A DNA stretch of 57,299 nt from the NCBI GenBank assembly GCA_019510465.1, contig JAEKKH010000146.1, positions 1 to 57,299 on the forward strand, in the 5' to 3' direction. Below are positions 14,351 through 23,555 of the stretch, piece after piece. Made by a program: the position numbers and the translations under genes. Under the pieces are notes generated by a model that saw nothing but the letters and a program-made list of their open reading frames with translations, made no database searches and was not told where the DNA came from. This DNA comes from Burkholderiales bacterium (GTDB taxonomy: Bacteria > Pseudomonadota > Gammaproteobacteria > Burkholderiales > Burkholderiaceae_C). Position 1 is the stretch's first letter. Every line of letters begins with the position of its first letter.

Positions 14351-14899
14351 ATGGCCAAGACCCGCATCGCCGTCATCGTCGGCAGCCTGCGCAAGGAATC
14401 CTTCAACCGCCAGCTCGCCAACGCGCTGCCCGCACTTGCACCGGAGGTCGAGTTCACGCAGCTGCGCATCGACGACCTGCCGCCCTACAACCAGGACGAC
14501 GACGGCGCCCCCGCGGCCCCGGTCAAGCGCCTGAAGAGCGAGATCCTGGCGGCCGCCGGCGTGATCTTCGTGACGCCCGAATACAACCGCTCGATGCCGG
14601 GCGTGCTGAAGAACGCGATCGACCATGCGTCGCGCCCCTATGGCCAGAGCGCGTGGAAGGGCAAGCCGTCGGGCGTGCTGGGTGCGTCGATCGGCGCGGC
14701 CGGCACCGCGATGGCGCAGCAGCACCTGCGCAACGTGCTGGCCTACCTCGACGCGCCCACGCTGGGCCAGCCGGAGGTGTTCATCCACGCGAAGGAGGGC
14801 GTCTTCGAGGGGCCGGGCAAGCTCAGCGAATCGACGTCGAAGTTCGTCCAGGGCTGGCTGCAGACCTACCTCGAGTTCGTCAAGCGCCACGGCACCTGA
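14351..14899 (+). CDS. NADPH-dependent FMN reductase family protein (ChrR/azoreductase-like)
   Basis: MAKTRIAVIVGSLRKESFNRQLANAL, VIFVTPEYNRSMPGVLKNAIDHASRP. Confidence 0.88.
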   Translation: MAKTRIAVIVGSLRKESFNRQLANALPALAPEVEFTQLRIDDLPPYNQDDDGAPAAPVKRLKSEILAAAGVIFVTPEYNRSMPGVLKNAIDHASRPYGQSAWKGKPSGVLGASIGAAGTAMAQQHLRNVLAYLDAPTLGQPEVFIHAKEGVFEGPGKLSESTSKFVQGWLQTYLEFVKRHGT

Positions 14900-15147
14900 A
14901 GAGTGAGCAAGGGCCACGTGCAGGGTGCAGCCGACCACGCCGGTGGGGAAGTTGCCGTCCGCCAGCTCCGGATCGACCACGGGCGGAAGCACCGGTGGCG
15001 CGCCGCTGCCACATCCGCGGCCGTGAGAGCCGACGACGCCTTTCGGCCGGCGCATGCGGCTTGCCGCTGGCAGGCACCCACGCCGCCGGGGACGGCGCGC
15101 CGCGGGCCGGCAAGCGGCGGCCGCGTTCGCCGACACAAGGAGACGTC

Positions 15148-15513
15148 ATGGAACCCCTTCGCATCCTCGAGACGGCGTCGGTGCTGCTGGCGATCGCCGC
15201 CTTGGGCGGGCTCGCGATGGCCGGCATCCGCCTGAGCGGCAAGCCGCATCCGCCGACGTGGCTGGCAATGCTGCACGGCTTCCTCGCCGCGTCCGCGCTC
15301 ACCTTGCTGCTCTACGGCTGGGCGACCGTCGGCCTGCCGGGCCTGGCGATGGCGGGCACGGCGCTGTTCGCTCTCGCGGCCGTCGGCGGCGTGGCGTTGA
15401 ACCTCGGGTACCACTGGCGCCGGCTGCCGTTGCCGCTGGGCCTGATGATCGGCCACGCGGTGCTGGCGGTCCTCGGCTACGCGCTGCTGCTGATCGCCAC
15501 CTTGCGCGGTTGA
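15148..15513 (+). CDS. Small integral membrane protein
   Basis: 121 aa, four hydrophobic segments, CACAAGGAGACGTC RBS-like upstream. Confidence 0.7.
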   Translation: MEPLRILETASVLLAIAALGGLAMAGIRLSGKPHPPTWLAMLHGFLAASALTLLLYGWATVGLPGLAMAGTALFALAAVGGVALNLGYHWRRLPLPLGLMIGHAVLAVLGYALLLIATLRG

Positions 15514-17301
15514 TCAGCCGTCGAGCGCCGGCTCGGCCTCGTGCGCGCTGCCTTCGAGCATGCGCGCGAATCCGGGCTGGCGTTCGCGCAGGTCGACGAG
15601 CCGGCCGATGTCGACCAGGCGGCCGCCTTCCATCAGCGCGATGCGGTCGAAGTGCGGCAACAGGCCCATGCGGTGCACCGACGCGACGATGCAGGCCGAG
15701 GGGAAGGTCTCGCCGAGGTGGTGGTGGATGCGCGCCTCGGTGACGGGATCGAGCGCGCCGGTGGGCTCGTCGAGGAAGACGATCGAGCTGCCGGCCGCCG
15801 CGAGCGCGCCGCGTGCCAGGCAGAGTCGCTGGCGCTGTCCGCCCGACAGGTTGCTCCCGCGCTCGGCGACGGCGAACTCGAGTCCGCCCGCAAGGCCGCC
15901 CAGCACGTCGTCGAACGCGCTGCCACGCATCGCGGCGGCGAGCACGGGCTCGGGCAGGGCCGTGCCGAAGTCCAGGTTCTCGCGCACCGTCCCCTCGAAG
16001 ACGTCGGCTTCCTGCGGGATCAGCGTCGCGATCGCGGCCAGGCTGTGCACGCCCGGCTGGACGCGCCCATCGACCTCGACCACGACGCCCGGTGCGGCGT
16101 ACAGGCCGGCCAGCACGCGCATCAGGGTGCTCTTGCCGGCGCCGCTGCCGCCCACCAGCGCGATGCGTTCGCCGCGCTCCAGGGCGAGCTCGTCCAGGCC
16201 CAGCGGCGGCGAGTCGGACGCGGCCGATGCATGGCGATACGCGATGTCGCGCACGACGATGCGCCGCCAGTCCCCGGGCAGGGCGCGCGCCGGCTCGGTC
16301 GCCGGCGCATCGAAGATCGGGCGGGCGCTCGCGTAGTCCGCCCGCGTCCGCGACAGCCCTTGCAGGCGGCCGGTCATGTCGGTGGCGACCGCGGCCGTGC
16401 GGCCGGCGTACTGTTGAACCATGAAGACCGCGCCGATCGCGATGGCCCCCGTGCCGTCATGGCTCAGCAGCCAGACGTAGGCGACGACCAGCGCCCAGGT
16501 CGTCAGGGTGCTCACCAGGTCGACCATGCACCACTTGGCCTCGTTGACCACGATGTTGCGCCCCAGCGGCACGAACACGCGCGCGAGCCGGCCCCGCAGC
16601 AGGCGGCGCGACGCCTCCTGCAGCCGCAGGCTCAGCACGGTGCCGATGTGGCCCAGGAAGTCGGCCATGCCCGAGCCGTAGCGGCGCTCGGCCTCCATCT
16701 CCTGCATCGACAGCCGCATGAGCGTGCGGTCGATGCGCACGCTGACGAGGGCCAGGGTGCCGAACGCGAGGAACGCCGCGGCGCCGATGGCCGGCGAGAG
16801 CGCGGCGAGCGCGACGAGCGGCCCGACGAGCCCGACCAGGCTTTGCAGGTAGATGAACTGGTTGGCCGAGAACTCGTAGAGCGCCTGCGTGGCCTGGCGC
16901 ACGCGCTGCTGCATGTCGTTCGAGTGATGGCGGTCGTGCCAGGCGAGCGGCGCGGCGGTCAGCCGCGTGTAGAGCTCGTCGGACAGCGTCTCGCGCACGC
17001 GCATGCCCACGCGGCGCTCGAGCACGCGCCCGGGCCCGTGCAGCAGCCACGAGGCGACCGACGCGCCCATCACGCAGACGACCCATTCGAGCGCGCGCAC
17101 CAGGCTTCCCGGCCCGCTCTTCTGAAGCGCGTCGATCGCCTGCGCCGCGAACCAGGGCACGGTCAGCCGCACGCCCTGGGAGGCCATCAGCAGCAGCATC
17201 GAGCCCACCATCGCCACGCGGGCGCCGGCTGCGTAGCGCCAGACGCCACGGTAGAGGCCGGCATCGATCGGGTTGGGCAAGGGCGGGGCGGTGGCTGACA
17301 C
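15514..17301 (-). CDS. ABC transporter, fused permease/ATP-binding (exporter type)
   Basis: GGSGAGKSTLMRVLAGL Walker A, LSGGQRQRLCLARGAL signature, SIVFLDEPTGALD Walker B; GTG start inferred at 17301. Confidence 0.9.
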   Translation of the reverse strand: MSATAPPLPNPIDAGLYRGVWRYAAGARVAMVGSMLLLMASQGVRLTVPWFAAQAIDALQKSGPGSLVRALEWVVCVMGASVASWLLHGPGRVLERRVGMRVRETLSDELYTRLTAAPLAWHDRHHSNDMQQRVRQATQALYEFSANQFIYLQSLVGLVGPLVALAALSPAIGAAAFLAFGTLALVSVRIDRTLMRLSMQEMEAERRYGSGMADFLGHIGTVLSLRLQEASRRLLRGRLARVFVPLGRNIVVNEAKWCMVDLVSTLTTWALVVAYVWLLSHDGTGAIAIGAVFMVQQYAGRTAAVATDMTGRLQGLSRTRADYASARPIFDAPATEPARALPGDWRRIVVRDIAYRHASAASDSPPLGLDELALERGERIALVGGSGAGKSTLMRVLAGLYAAPGVVVEVDGRVQPGVHSLAAIATLIPQEADVFEGTVRENLDFGTALPEPVLAAAMRGSAFDDVLGGLAGGLEFAVAERGSNLSGGQRQRLCLARGALAAAGSSIVFLDEPTGALDPVTEARIHHHLGETFPSACIVASVHRMGLLPHFDRIALMEGGRLVDIGRLVDLRERQPGFARMLEGSAHEAEPALDG

Positions 17302-17414
17302 GACGGAGCAGTGGCGTTGCGATGCCCGACACGATACGGCAAACGCCAAGGACGACGGCCGGCGAGCCCGGCCGTCACTGCATGATGCGCGGGGCCGACG
17401 CGCGGCCCGGCCCT

Positions 17415-17681
17415 TCAACGCTGGTTCGATCGATTGCTGTTGTCGCCGCCTTGCTGCGGGTTGCGGCCTTGCGCCTGGCCCGGGTCGGACTTCAGGTTGC
17501 TGCCGTGCTGGTCGCGGCTGCCACCCGACTGGTTCTGCTGGTTCGAACCGCCGCTGGGCGTCAGCTTGCCGTGGCCACCTTGCTGCTGCTGGCTGCCGGA
17601 CTGGCTCTGCTGACGGCTCTGCGAGCTGTCGCGATCCTGTTGCGACGGCTGCTGGCCTTGCTGGTTCTGGTTTCGTTGCAC
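17415..17681 (-). CDS. Q/N/S/G-rich disordered small protein
   Basis: GTG start after AAGGAG; VQRNQNQQGQQPSQQDRDSSQSRQQSQSGSQQQQGGHGK...; 88 aa. Confidence 0.6.
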   Translation of the reverse strand: MQRNQNQQGQQPSQQDRDSSQSRQQSQSGSQQQQGGHGKLTPSGGSNQQNQSGGSRDQHGSNLKSDPGQAQGRNPQQGGDNSNRSNQR

Positions 17682-17817
17682 GTGCTGCTCCTTGGTTGGG
17701 TTGCCCCGCCGTTCTCCGGTGGAGACGGCCCCGAGGAAATTCGGAGGTCGTGCCGCGACGCGGCAAGGTGCATTCCCTGGCCGCGAGGCGCGTTCACGCG
17801 GGCCGGCGGCGGCCCGC

Positions 17818-18051
17818 TCAGTTCGTGTAGTTCTCCACCGTGCCGACGTCGCGCGGCGTCGCGCTCTCGGGATCGGCGCCGAACTCGCGCTTGGCGCGGC
17901 GCTGGCGCAGCAGGTCCCAGCATTGGTCGAGCTGCTCGGCGACGCTCCTGAGGCGCTCCGCGTTGGCCTCGGGCGCGGCCGGGTTCTCGCGCAGGCGATG
18001 CTCCTCGTCGACGAGTGCCGTGATGCGGTCGAGAATGGTCTTGTCTTCCAT
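17818..18051 (-). CDS. DUF2630-like small protein
   Basis: MEDKTILDRITALVDEEHRLRENP...LDQCWDLLRQRRAKREFGADPESATPRDVGTVENY. Confidence 0.75.
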   Translation of the reverse strand: MEDKTILDRITALVDEEHRLRENPAAPEANAERLRSVAEQLDQCWDLLRQRRAKREFGADPESATPRDVGTVENYTN

Positions 18052-18305
18052 TTGGGTGGCTCCTGTGCGGGATCGTCGGTCGGACGGCGCAGGCAATCGG
18101 CGCGCCTCCAGCGGCGCAGCATAAGCGCGTGCCACGGTGCTGCCGCCAGCAGGGTCAAGCGGCGGCGCAAGACGGTTCGGTGACGCCCGCACCTAGGGTT
18201 TTCGTGAGGCGGCGCCTCGCGTCTTGGCGGCCGCGTCCAGTGGACAGCCCCGCGGCGCCGACGCATACTGCGCGTTTGGTGTTCCGGCACCAGGTACAAG
18301 AAGAG

Positions 18306-18360
18306 CCGTCGCAGACCCGTCGCAGACCCGTCGCAGACCCGTCGCAGACCCGTCGCAGAC
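18306..18360 (+). repeat. Perfect 5 x 11-bp tandem repeat (CCGTCGCAGAC)
   Basis: Five identical consecutive 11-mers read directly, ending 63 bp before the ATG at 18424. Confidence 0.97.
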
Positions 18361-18423
18361 GCCCGCGCGATGCGGTCGCAAGCGAAGGCCGCCAGTCGCG
18401 CGCTTCGGCACGAGGGATCTTCC

Positions 18424-19869
18424 ATGGTGGCAGCTGTGCAGCGGATCGAGCGTCTCGATCGGCTTGAACGCATCATCCAGACGCAATCGCTGCTGGTCCA
18501 GGCCGACCTGGCCCTGAACCCGTTCATGCAGCTGGTCATCGACAAGCTGCGCGAGCTCACGCAGTCGCATGGCGCCTCGATCGACTTCGTCGAAGGCGAG
18601 CACACCGCCGTGCGGCGCGCCAGCGGTGCCATCGCCGGCCACCTCGGCCTGCGCGTCGCGCTCGACGCCAGCCTGTCGGGCGTGTGCGTGCGCACGGGAG
18701 CCGTGCAGGTCTGCGAGGACTCCGAGTCCGATCCGCGCGTCGACCGCGCTGCCTGCCGCCTGCTCGGCGTGCGCTCGATGATCTGCGCGCCGTTGCGCCA
18801 GGGCGGCGTGGTGACCGGCGTGCTCAAGGTCTTCTCCGACCGCCCGCGGGCGTTCGACGAGGGCGACGTGCAGATGCTGCAGCTGATGGCCAGCGCCATC
18901 GTCGCGGCGCTCGCCAAGAAGGCGGCGCTCGACGCGCGCAACGAGGCCGAGGCGCGCCTGCGCTCCAGCGAGGAGCGCATGCGCGCGCTGCTGGAGCACG
19001 CGCACGACGCGGTGATCTCGATCGACGAACAGGGCCGCGTCTCGCAATGGAACCGCGCGGCCGAGCGCCTGTTCGGCTGGTCGCCCATCGAGGCGATCGG
19101 CCAGCCCGTCGCGGACCTCGTCGTCCCGCCGCAGATGCGCGGCGAGATCGCCAGCGTCATCGCGCGCTACGCGAACGCCGAGCGGCTGGAGGACGCCCAC
19201 CAGCGCGTCACGCTGCCGGCGATCGACCGCGCGGGGCGCCAGCTGTCCGTGGAGGTGAGCCTGACGGCCACGCGCGTGGCCGGCCGCTGGGAGCTGACGG
19301 CGTTCGCGCACGACGTCTCGGAGAAGCGCCAGCTCGAGGCGCGGCTGCGCGCCATGGCGCTCAGCGACGGCCTGACGGGCCTGGCCAACCGGCGCGGCTT
19401 CATGGAGGCGCTCGAGAAGGCCGTCTCGCGCCACGCCCGCGGGGGGCCGCCGCTGGCGCTGCTGTTCCTCGACCTGGACGGCTTCAAGCAGATCAACGAC
19501 GAGCTGGGCCACCACGTCGGCGACCTGGCGCTGCAGACCTTCGCCCGCCGCATCGAATCGTGCGTGCGCAAGGGCGACACCGTGGCGCGCCTGGGCGGCG
19601 ACGAGTTCACCGTCCTGGCCGAAGGGATCGCGTCGCTGGAGCAGGCGCGCGCGATCGCCGACAAGATCATCGAGGCGATGAAGCCGCCGCTGGAGACGCA
19701 CAAGGCGGTGCGCCTGCGCGCGAGCATCGGCATCAGCCTGTACAAGCCGCCGTCCGATGCGTCGCGCTTCCTGCGCGAGGCCGACCACGCCATGTACCAC
19801 GCCAAGCAGCACCACGACGCGGTCGAAGGCGTGTCGGCGTTTATGTCGGACGCGCAATTCCTCGACTGA
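18424..19869 (+). CDS. GAF-PAS-GGDEF diguanylate cyclase
   Basis: LTGLANRRGFMEALE, LARLGGDEFTVLAEG (GGDEF), N-terminal GAF and PAS; ATG 18370 is an alternative start. Confidence 0.9.
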   Translation: MVAAVQRIERLDRLERIIQTQSLLVQADLALNPFMQLVIDKLRELTQSHGASIDFVEGEHTAVRRASGAIAGHLGLRVALDASLSGVCVRTGAVQVCEDSESDPRVDRAACRLLGVRSMICAPLRQGGVVTGVLKVFSDRPRAFDEGDVQMLQLMASAIVAALAKKAALDARNEAEARLRSSEERMRALLEHAHDAVISIDEQGRVSQWNRAAERLFGWSPIEAIGQPVADLVVPPQMRGEIASVIARYANAERLEDAHQRVTLPAIDRAGRQLSVEVSLTATRVAGRWELTAFAHDVSEKRQLEARLRAMALSDGLTGLANRRGFMEALEKAVSRHARGGPPLALLFLDLDGFKQINDELGHHVGDLALQTFARRIESCVRKGDTVARLGGDEFTVLAEGIASLEQARAIADKIIEAMKPPLETHKAVRLRASIGISLYKPPSDASRFLREADHAMYHAKQHHDAVEGVSAFMSDAQFLD

Positions 19870-19908
19870 GTCCAGAATCGAGGCCACGCCCGCTGCGAAA
19901 GGCCCCCG

Positions 19909-20391
19909 ATGCCGGACTCGCCAAGCCATTCCCCCGACCCGCGCTGGAAGCACGACGGCGTGCGCGTCGTGCCCGCCGACAGGCTCGACCCGAACACGGC
20001 GCAGACGCCCGGCATGGACCGCCAGGCCGCCATCACGTTCGCGCGCACCGGCGCCCAGAAGCTGTGGGCCGGCACCGTGCACATCCACCCCAACGCCAGG
20101 ACGGGCGCGCACCACCACGGTCCCCTCGAGAGCGTGATCTACGTGGTCAAGGGCCGCGCCCGCATGCGCTGGGGCGAGCGGCTGGAGTTCACCGCCGAGG
20201 CGGGGCCGGGCGACTTCATCTACGTGCCGCCGTTCGTGCCGCACCAGGAGATCAACGCCAGCCCGACGCAGGTGCTGGAATGCGTGCTCGTGCGCAGCGA
20301 CGGCCAGGCGGTGGCGGTCAACCTCGACATCGAGCCGGCCGAGCCGCCCGAGGACGTGCCCTGGATCGACCCGACGCATCCCGCCGGCTGA
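19909..20391 (+). CDS. Cupin-domain protein
   Basis: GAHHHGPLESVIYVVKGRARMRWGERLEF ... GDFIYVPPFVPHQEIN. Confidence 0.85.
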   Translation: MPDSPSHSPDPRWKHDGVRVVPADRLDPNTAQTPGMDRQAAITFARTGAQKLWAGTVHIHPNARTGAHHHGPLESVIYVVKGRARMRWGERLEFTAEAGPGDFIYVPPFVPHQEINASPTQVLECVLVRSDGQAVAVNLDIEPAEPPEDVPWIDPTHPAG

Positions 20392-21288
20392 TCATTCCGC
20401 GAAGAACTGGTCGCGCGCCGAGTTCGTGATCGCCGCGACGCACGGATGGGTGATGCGGCGTTCGGTGGAGATCGCATGGAACTCCTCGACGAGGTCCTCG
20501 CTGCGGCCGACCACGCGCACCCCGTACTGCGCGGCGGTTTCCGATTCCAGCACCGCCGGCGTCATGAACACGCCGCGGCCTTCGCCGCCGAAGGCCTTCA
20601 TCAGTGCGGCGTCGTCGAACTCGCCGATGACGCGCGGTCGGATCTTGCGGGCGGCCAGCCAGAGGTCGAAGCGCTGGCGCATCGCCGACGCATTGCCGGG
20701 CAGCAGCATCGGCGCGTCGTCCAGGCATTGCGGGAACGTGCCCTGGAGCGAGCGCTTCAACTCGGGCGTGGCGAAGAAGCTCATCGCGGTCGAGCCGAGG
20801 GCGTGGTTGAACGCCTTCATGCCGGCCTGGCGGCCCAGCGGCTCGTCGGCCAGCACCAGGTCCAGGCGCTGCACCGCCAGCTGGCCCAGCAGGTCGGCCA
20901 GCTTGCCCTCGTGGCAGATCAGCCGCACGTTGGCCGCCGCCGACAGCGCCGGCTCCAGCAGGCGGTAGGCGATGGACTTGGGCACCGAGTCCGACAGGCC
21001 GACGCGGAAATCGAGTGCCGCCGACACGCCGCTGGTCTTGCCGATGCGGGCCTCGAGCTCGGCGCCGAGCGCGAAGATCTGGTCGGCATAGCCCATCGCG
21101 AGGTGGCCCTCGTCGGTCAGCTCCAGGCCGCGGCCGGCCTTGCGGAACAGCGCGCAGCCGAGGCGGTCCTCCAGCAGCTTGATCTGGCCGGACAGCGTCT
21201 GCGGCGAGATGTTGAGCTGCTGGCCCGCGCGCACGACGCCGCCGGCCTTGGCCGCGGCCCAGAAGTAGTGCAGGTGCTTGTAGTTCAT
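20392..21288 (-). CDS. nhaR: LysR-family regulator, NhaR-like
   Basis: MNYKHLHYFWAAAKAGGVVRAGQQLNISPQTLSGQIKLLEDRLGCALFRKAGRGLELTDEG. Confidence 0.85.
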   Translation of the reverse strand: MNYKHLHYFWAAAKAGGVVRAGQQLNISPQTLSGQIKLLEDRLGCALFRKAGRGLELTDEGHLAMGYADQIFALGAELEARIGKTSGVSAALDFRVGLSDSVPKSIAYRLLEPALSAAANVRLICHEGKLADLLGQLAVQRLDLVLADEPLGRQAGMKAFNHALGSTAMSFFATPELKRSLQGTFPQCLDDAPMLLPGNASAMRQRFDLWLAARKIRPRVIGEFDDAALMKAFGGEGRGVFMTPAVLESETAAQYGVRVVGRSEDLVEEFHAISTERRITHPCVAAITNSARDQFFAE

Positions 21289-21403
21289 CGCCGGACTCCG
21301 TTGCTGCGGTTTTCTCGATGAGAGGGGGCGGTGAATACGACTTTACGCTGAAAGTCGCGCTCGCGAGAATCTCCTGTCCGCCGCCACGCACCGGATCTGC
21401 GCC

Positions 21404-22162
21404 ATGGACTTCCTCCTCGACCCGACCCTCTGGGTCGCCTTCGCGATGCTCACGACCCTCGAGATCGTGCTGGGCATCGACAACATCATCTTCCTGACGA
21501 TCCTCGTGGGCCGGTTGCCGGCCGACCGGCGCGACGCCGCGCGGCGGATGGGCCTCGCGTTCGCGATGCTCACCCGCATCGCGCTGCTGCTGTCGCTCAG
21601 CTGGGTCATGGGCCTGACGACCGAATGGTTCAGGTTCGCCGGCCACGGCTTCAGCGGCCGCGACCTCGTGCTGCTGGGCGGCGGCGCCTTCCTGCTGTAC
21701 AAGGCCTCGCGCGAGATCTTCGAGGCGGTGGAGCAGGCCGACGAGAGCGCCCCCGTCCCGGCCAAGGCGGCCGCCGGCACCGCCTTCTGGAGCGTGATCG
21801 CCCAGATCGCCGTCGTCGACATCGTGTTCTCGCTCGACTCCGTGATCACCGCCGTGGGCATGGTCGACCGCGTGGGCGTGATGATCGCCGCCGTGGTCGC
21901 CGCGGTGGCGGTCATGATGTTCGCGGCGCGTCCGATCGGCGAGTTCGTCGACCGCCATCCGTCGATCAAGGTGCTGGCGCTGGCCTTCCTGGTGATGGTG
22001 GGCATGACGCTGGCCGCCGAGGCCTTCGGCGTGCACGTGCCCAAGGCCGTGATCTACGCGGCGATCGGCTTCTCGCTGGCGGTGGAGCTCCTCAACATCC
22101 GCGCCCGCGGCCGTCGCCAGTCCGCACGGGCGGCCGAGCTGCCAGCGCCGCGCGCGCCGTGA
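21404..22162 (+). CDS. TerC-family integral membrane protein
   Basis: LEIVLGIDNIIFLTILVGRLP; VVDIVFSLDSVITAVGM. Confidence 0.9.
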   Translation: MDFLLDPTLWVAFAMLTTLEIVLGIDNIIFLTILVGRLPADRRDAARRMGLAFAMLTRIALLLSLSWVMGLTTEWFRFAGHGFSGRDLVLLGGGAFLLYKASREIFEAVEQADESAPVPAKAAAGTAFWSVIAQIAVVDIVFSLDSVITAVGMVDRVGVMIAAVVAAVAVMMFAARPIGEFVDRHPSIKVLALAFLVMVGMTLAAEAFGVHVPKAVIYAAIGFSLAVELLNIRARGRRQSARAAELPAPRAP

Positions 22163-22169
22163 ATGTCGT

Positions 22170-22222
22170 CGATGCGATTTATGCGATGAATCGCTTCGAG
22201 TCATTCGCATTTACTCGCATCG
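22170..22222. promoter_or_regulatory. Nested inverted repeat upstream of the BI-1/YccA gene
   Basis: CGATGCGA(22170-77)-ttt-ATGCGA(22181-86)...TCGCAT(22205-10)-ttac-TCGCATCG(22215-22). Confidence 0.6.
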
Positions 22223-22267
22223 TCGTTCGAGCGACAGTGTGCTGTCCCCAACGCAAGGAGTCTTGCC

Positions 22268-22987
22268 GTGAATCTCAACCTTCAACCCAGTTCCGACCGC
22301 CCGCGCCGCTCGATGTACGCGGAAGACGCCCGCGTCGTCTCGACGGGAGGCAATGCGCGCGTCCTGCGCAACACCTACGCCCTGCTGGCGCTGTCCATGC
22401 TGCCGACCGTGCTCGGCGCCTGGCTGGGCGTGGCCACCGGCCTGGGCGCCATGTTCTCGGGCGTCATGGGCCTGGTCGTCTTCATGGTCGGCGCCTTCGG
22501 CCTGATCTGGGCGATCGAGAAGAACCGCAATTCGCCGGCCGCGGTGCCGCTGCTGCTGGGCTTCACGTTCTTCATGGGCCTGATGCTGTCGCGCCTGCTG
22601 GGCATGGTGCTGGGCCTGGCCAACGGCACCGGCCTGGTGATGATGGCCTTCGCCGGCACCGCGACCATCTTCTTCGGCATGGCCGGCCTGTCGTCCATCA
22701 TCAAGCGCGACCTGTCCACGATGGGCAAATGGCTGTTCGTGGGTGCCGTGATGCTGTTGGTGGCGGGCATCGCCAACGTGTTCATCCAGTCGAGCGCGCT
22801 GATGATCACGATGTCGGTGATGGCCATCGGCATCTTCTCGGCCTTCGTGCTGCACGACCTGAAGCGGGTGCAGGACGGCCAGGAGACGAACTACGTCATC
22901 GCGACGCTGGGCGTCTACTTGAGCCTGTACAACGTGTTCCAGAACCTGCTGGTCATCCTGGGCGTGTTCGGCGGCCGCGACGAGTGA
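22268..22987 (+). CDS. Bax inhibitor-1/YccA family membrane protein
   Basis: VLRNTYALLALSMLPTVLGAW ... ALMITMSVMAIGIFSAFVLHDLKRVQDGQETNYVIATLGVYLSLYNVFQNLL. Confidence 0.9.
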   Translation: MNLNLQPSSDRPRRSMYAEDARVVSTGGNARVLRNTYALLALSMLPTVLGAWLGVATGLGAMFSGVMGLVVFMVGAFGLIWAIEKNRNSPAAVPLLLGFTFFMGLMLSRLLGMVLGLANGTGLVMMAFAGTATIFFGMAGLSSIIKRDLSTMGKWLFVGAVMLLVAGIANVFIQSSALMITMSVMAIGIFSAFVLHDLKRVQDGQETNYVIATLGVYLSLYNVFQNLLVILGVFGGRDE

Positions 22988-23036
22988 CGGCCGGGCGCCG
23001 GCATCACCCGGCGACAGGGTTCCACGGCGACGCCGG

Positions 23037-23537
23037 TCAACCGCCGTCGTCGCCGTCCGTCTGCGCACGCAGGGCGTCGAAGCGGGCGCGGTATTCGGCG
23101 CGCAGGCCGCGGCGCAGCTCGGCCATCTGGTGGCGCCGGCGCTCGTCGGCCGTCTTCGGCTCCAGCGGCGGCACCGCCACCGGCTTGCGGTCGTCGCCGA
23201 GCGCCACCATGGTGAAGAAGCAGCTGTTGGCGTGGCGCATGCGCTGGGTGCGGATCTCCTCGGCCATCACCTTGATGCCGACTTCCATCGAGCTGGTGCC
23301 GGTGTGGTTGACCGAGGCGAGGAAGGTGACGAGCTCGCCCACGTGGATCGGCTCGCGGAACATCACCTGGTCGACCGACAGCGTGACGACGTAGCGCCCG
23401 GCGTAGCGCGCCGCGCAGGCGTAGGCGACCTGGTCGAGCAGCTTCAGGATCGTGCCGCCGTGCACGTTGCCCGTGAAATTGGCCATGTCCGGCGTCATCA
23501 GCACGGTCATGGAGAGCTGGTGCTTGGGTGAATCCAT
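23037..23537 (-). CDS. Hotdog-fold acyl-CoA thioesterase
   Basis: MTVLMTPDMANFTGNVHGGTILKLLDQVAYACAARYAGRYVVTLSVDQVMFREPIHVGE. Confidence 0.9.
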   Translation of the reverse strand: MDSPKHQLSMTVLMTPDMANFTGNVHGGTILKLLDQVAYACAARYAGRYVVTLSVDQVMFREPIHVGELVTFLASVNHTGTSSMEVGIKVMAEEIRTQRMRHANSCFFTMVALGDDRKPVAVPPLEPKTADERRRHQMAELRRGLRAEYRARFDALRAQTDGDDGG

Positions 23538-23555
23538 GGGATGTCCTCGACGGCC

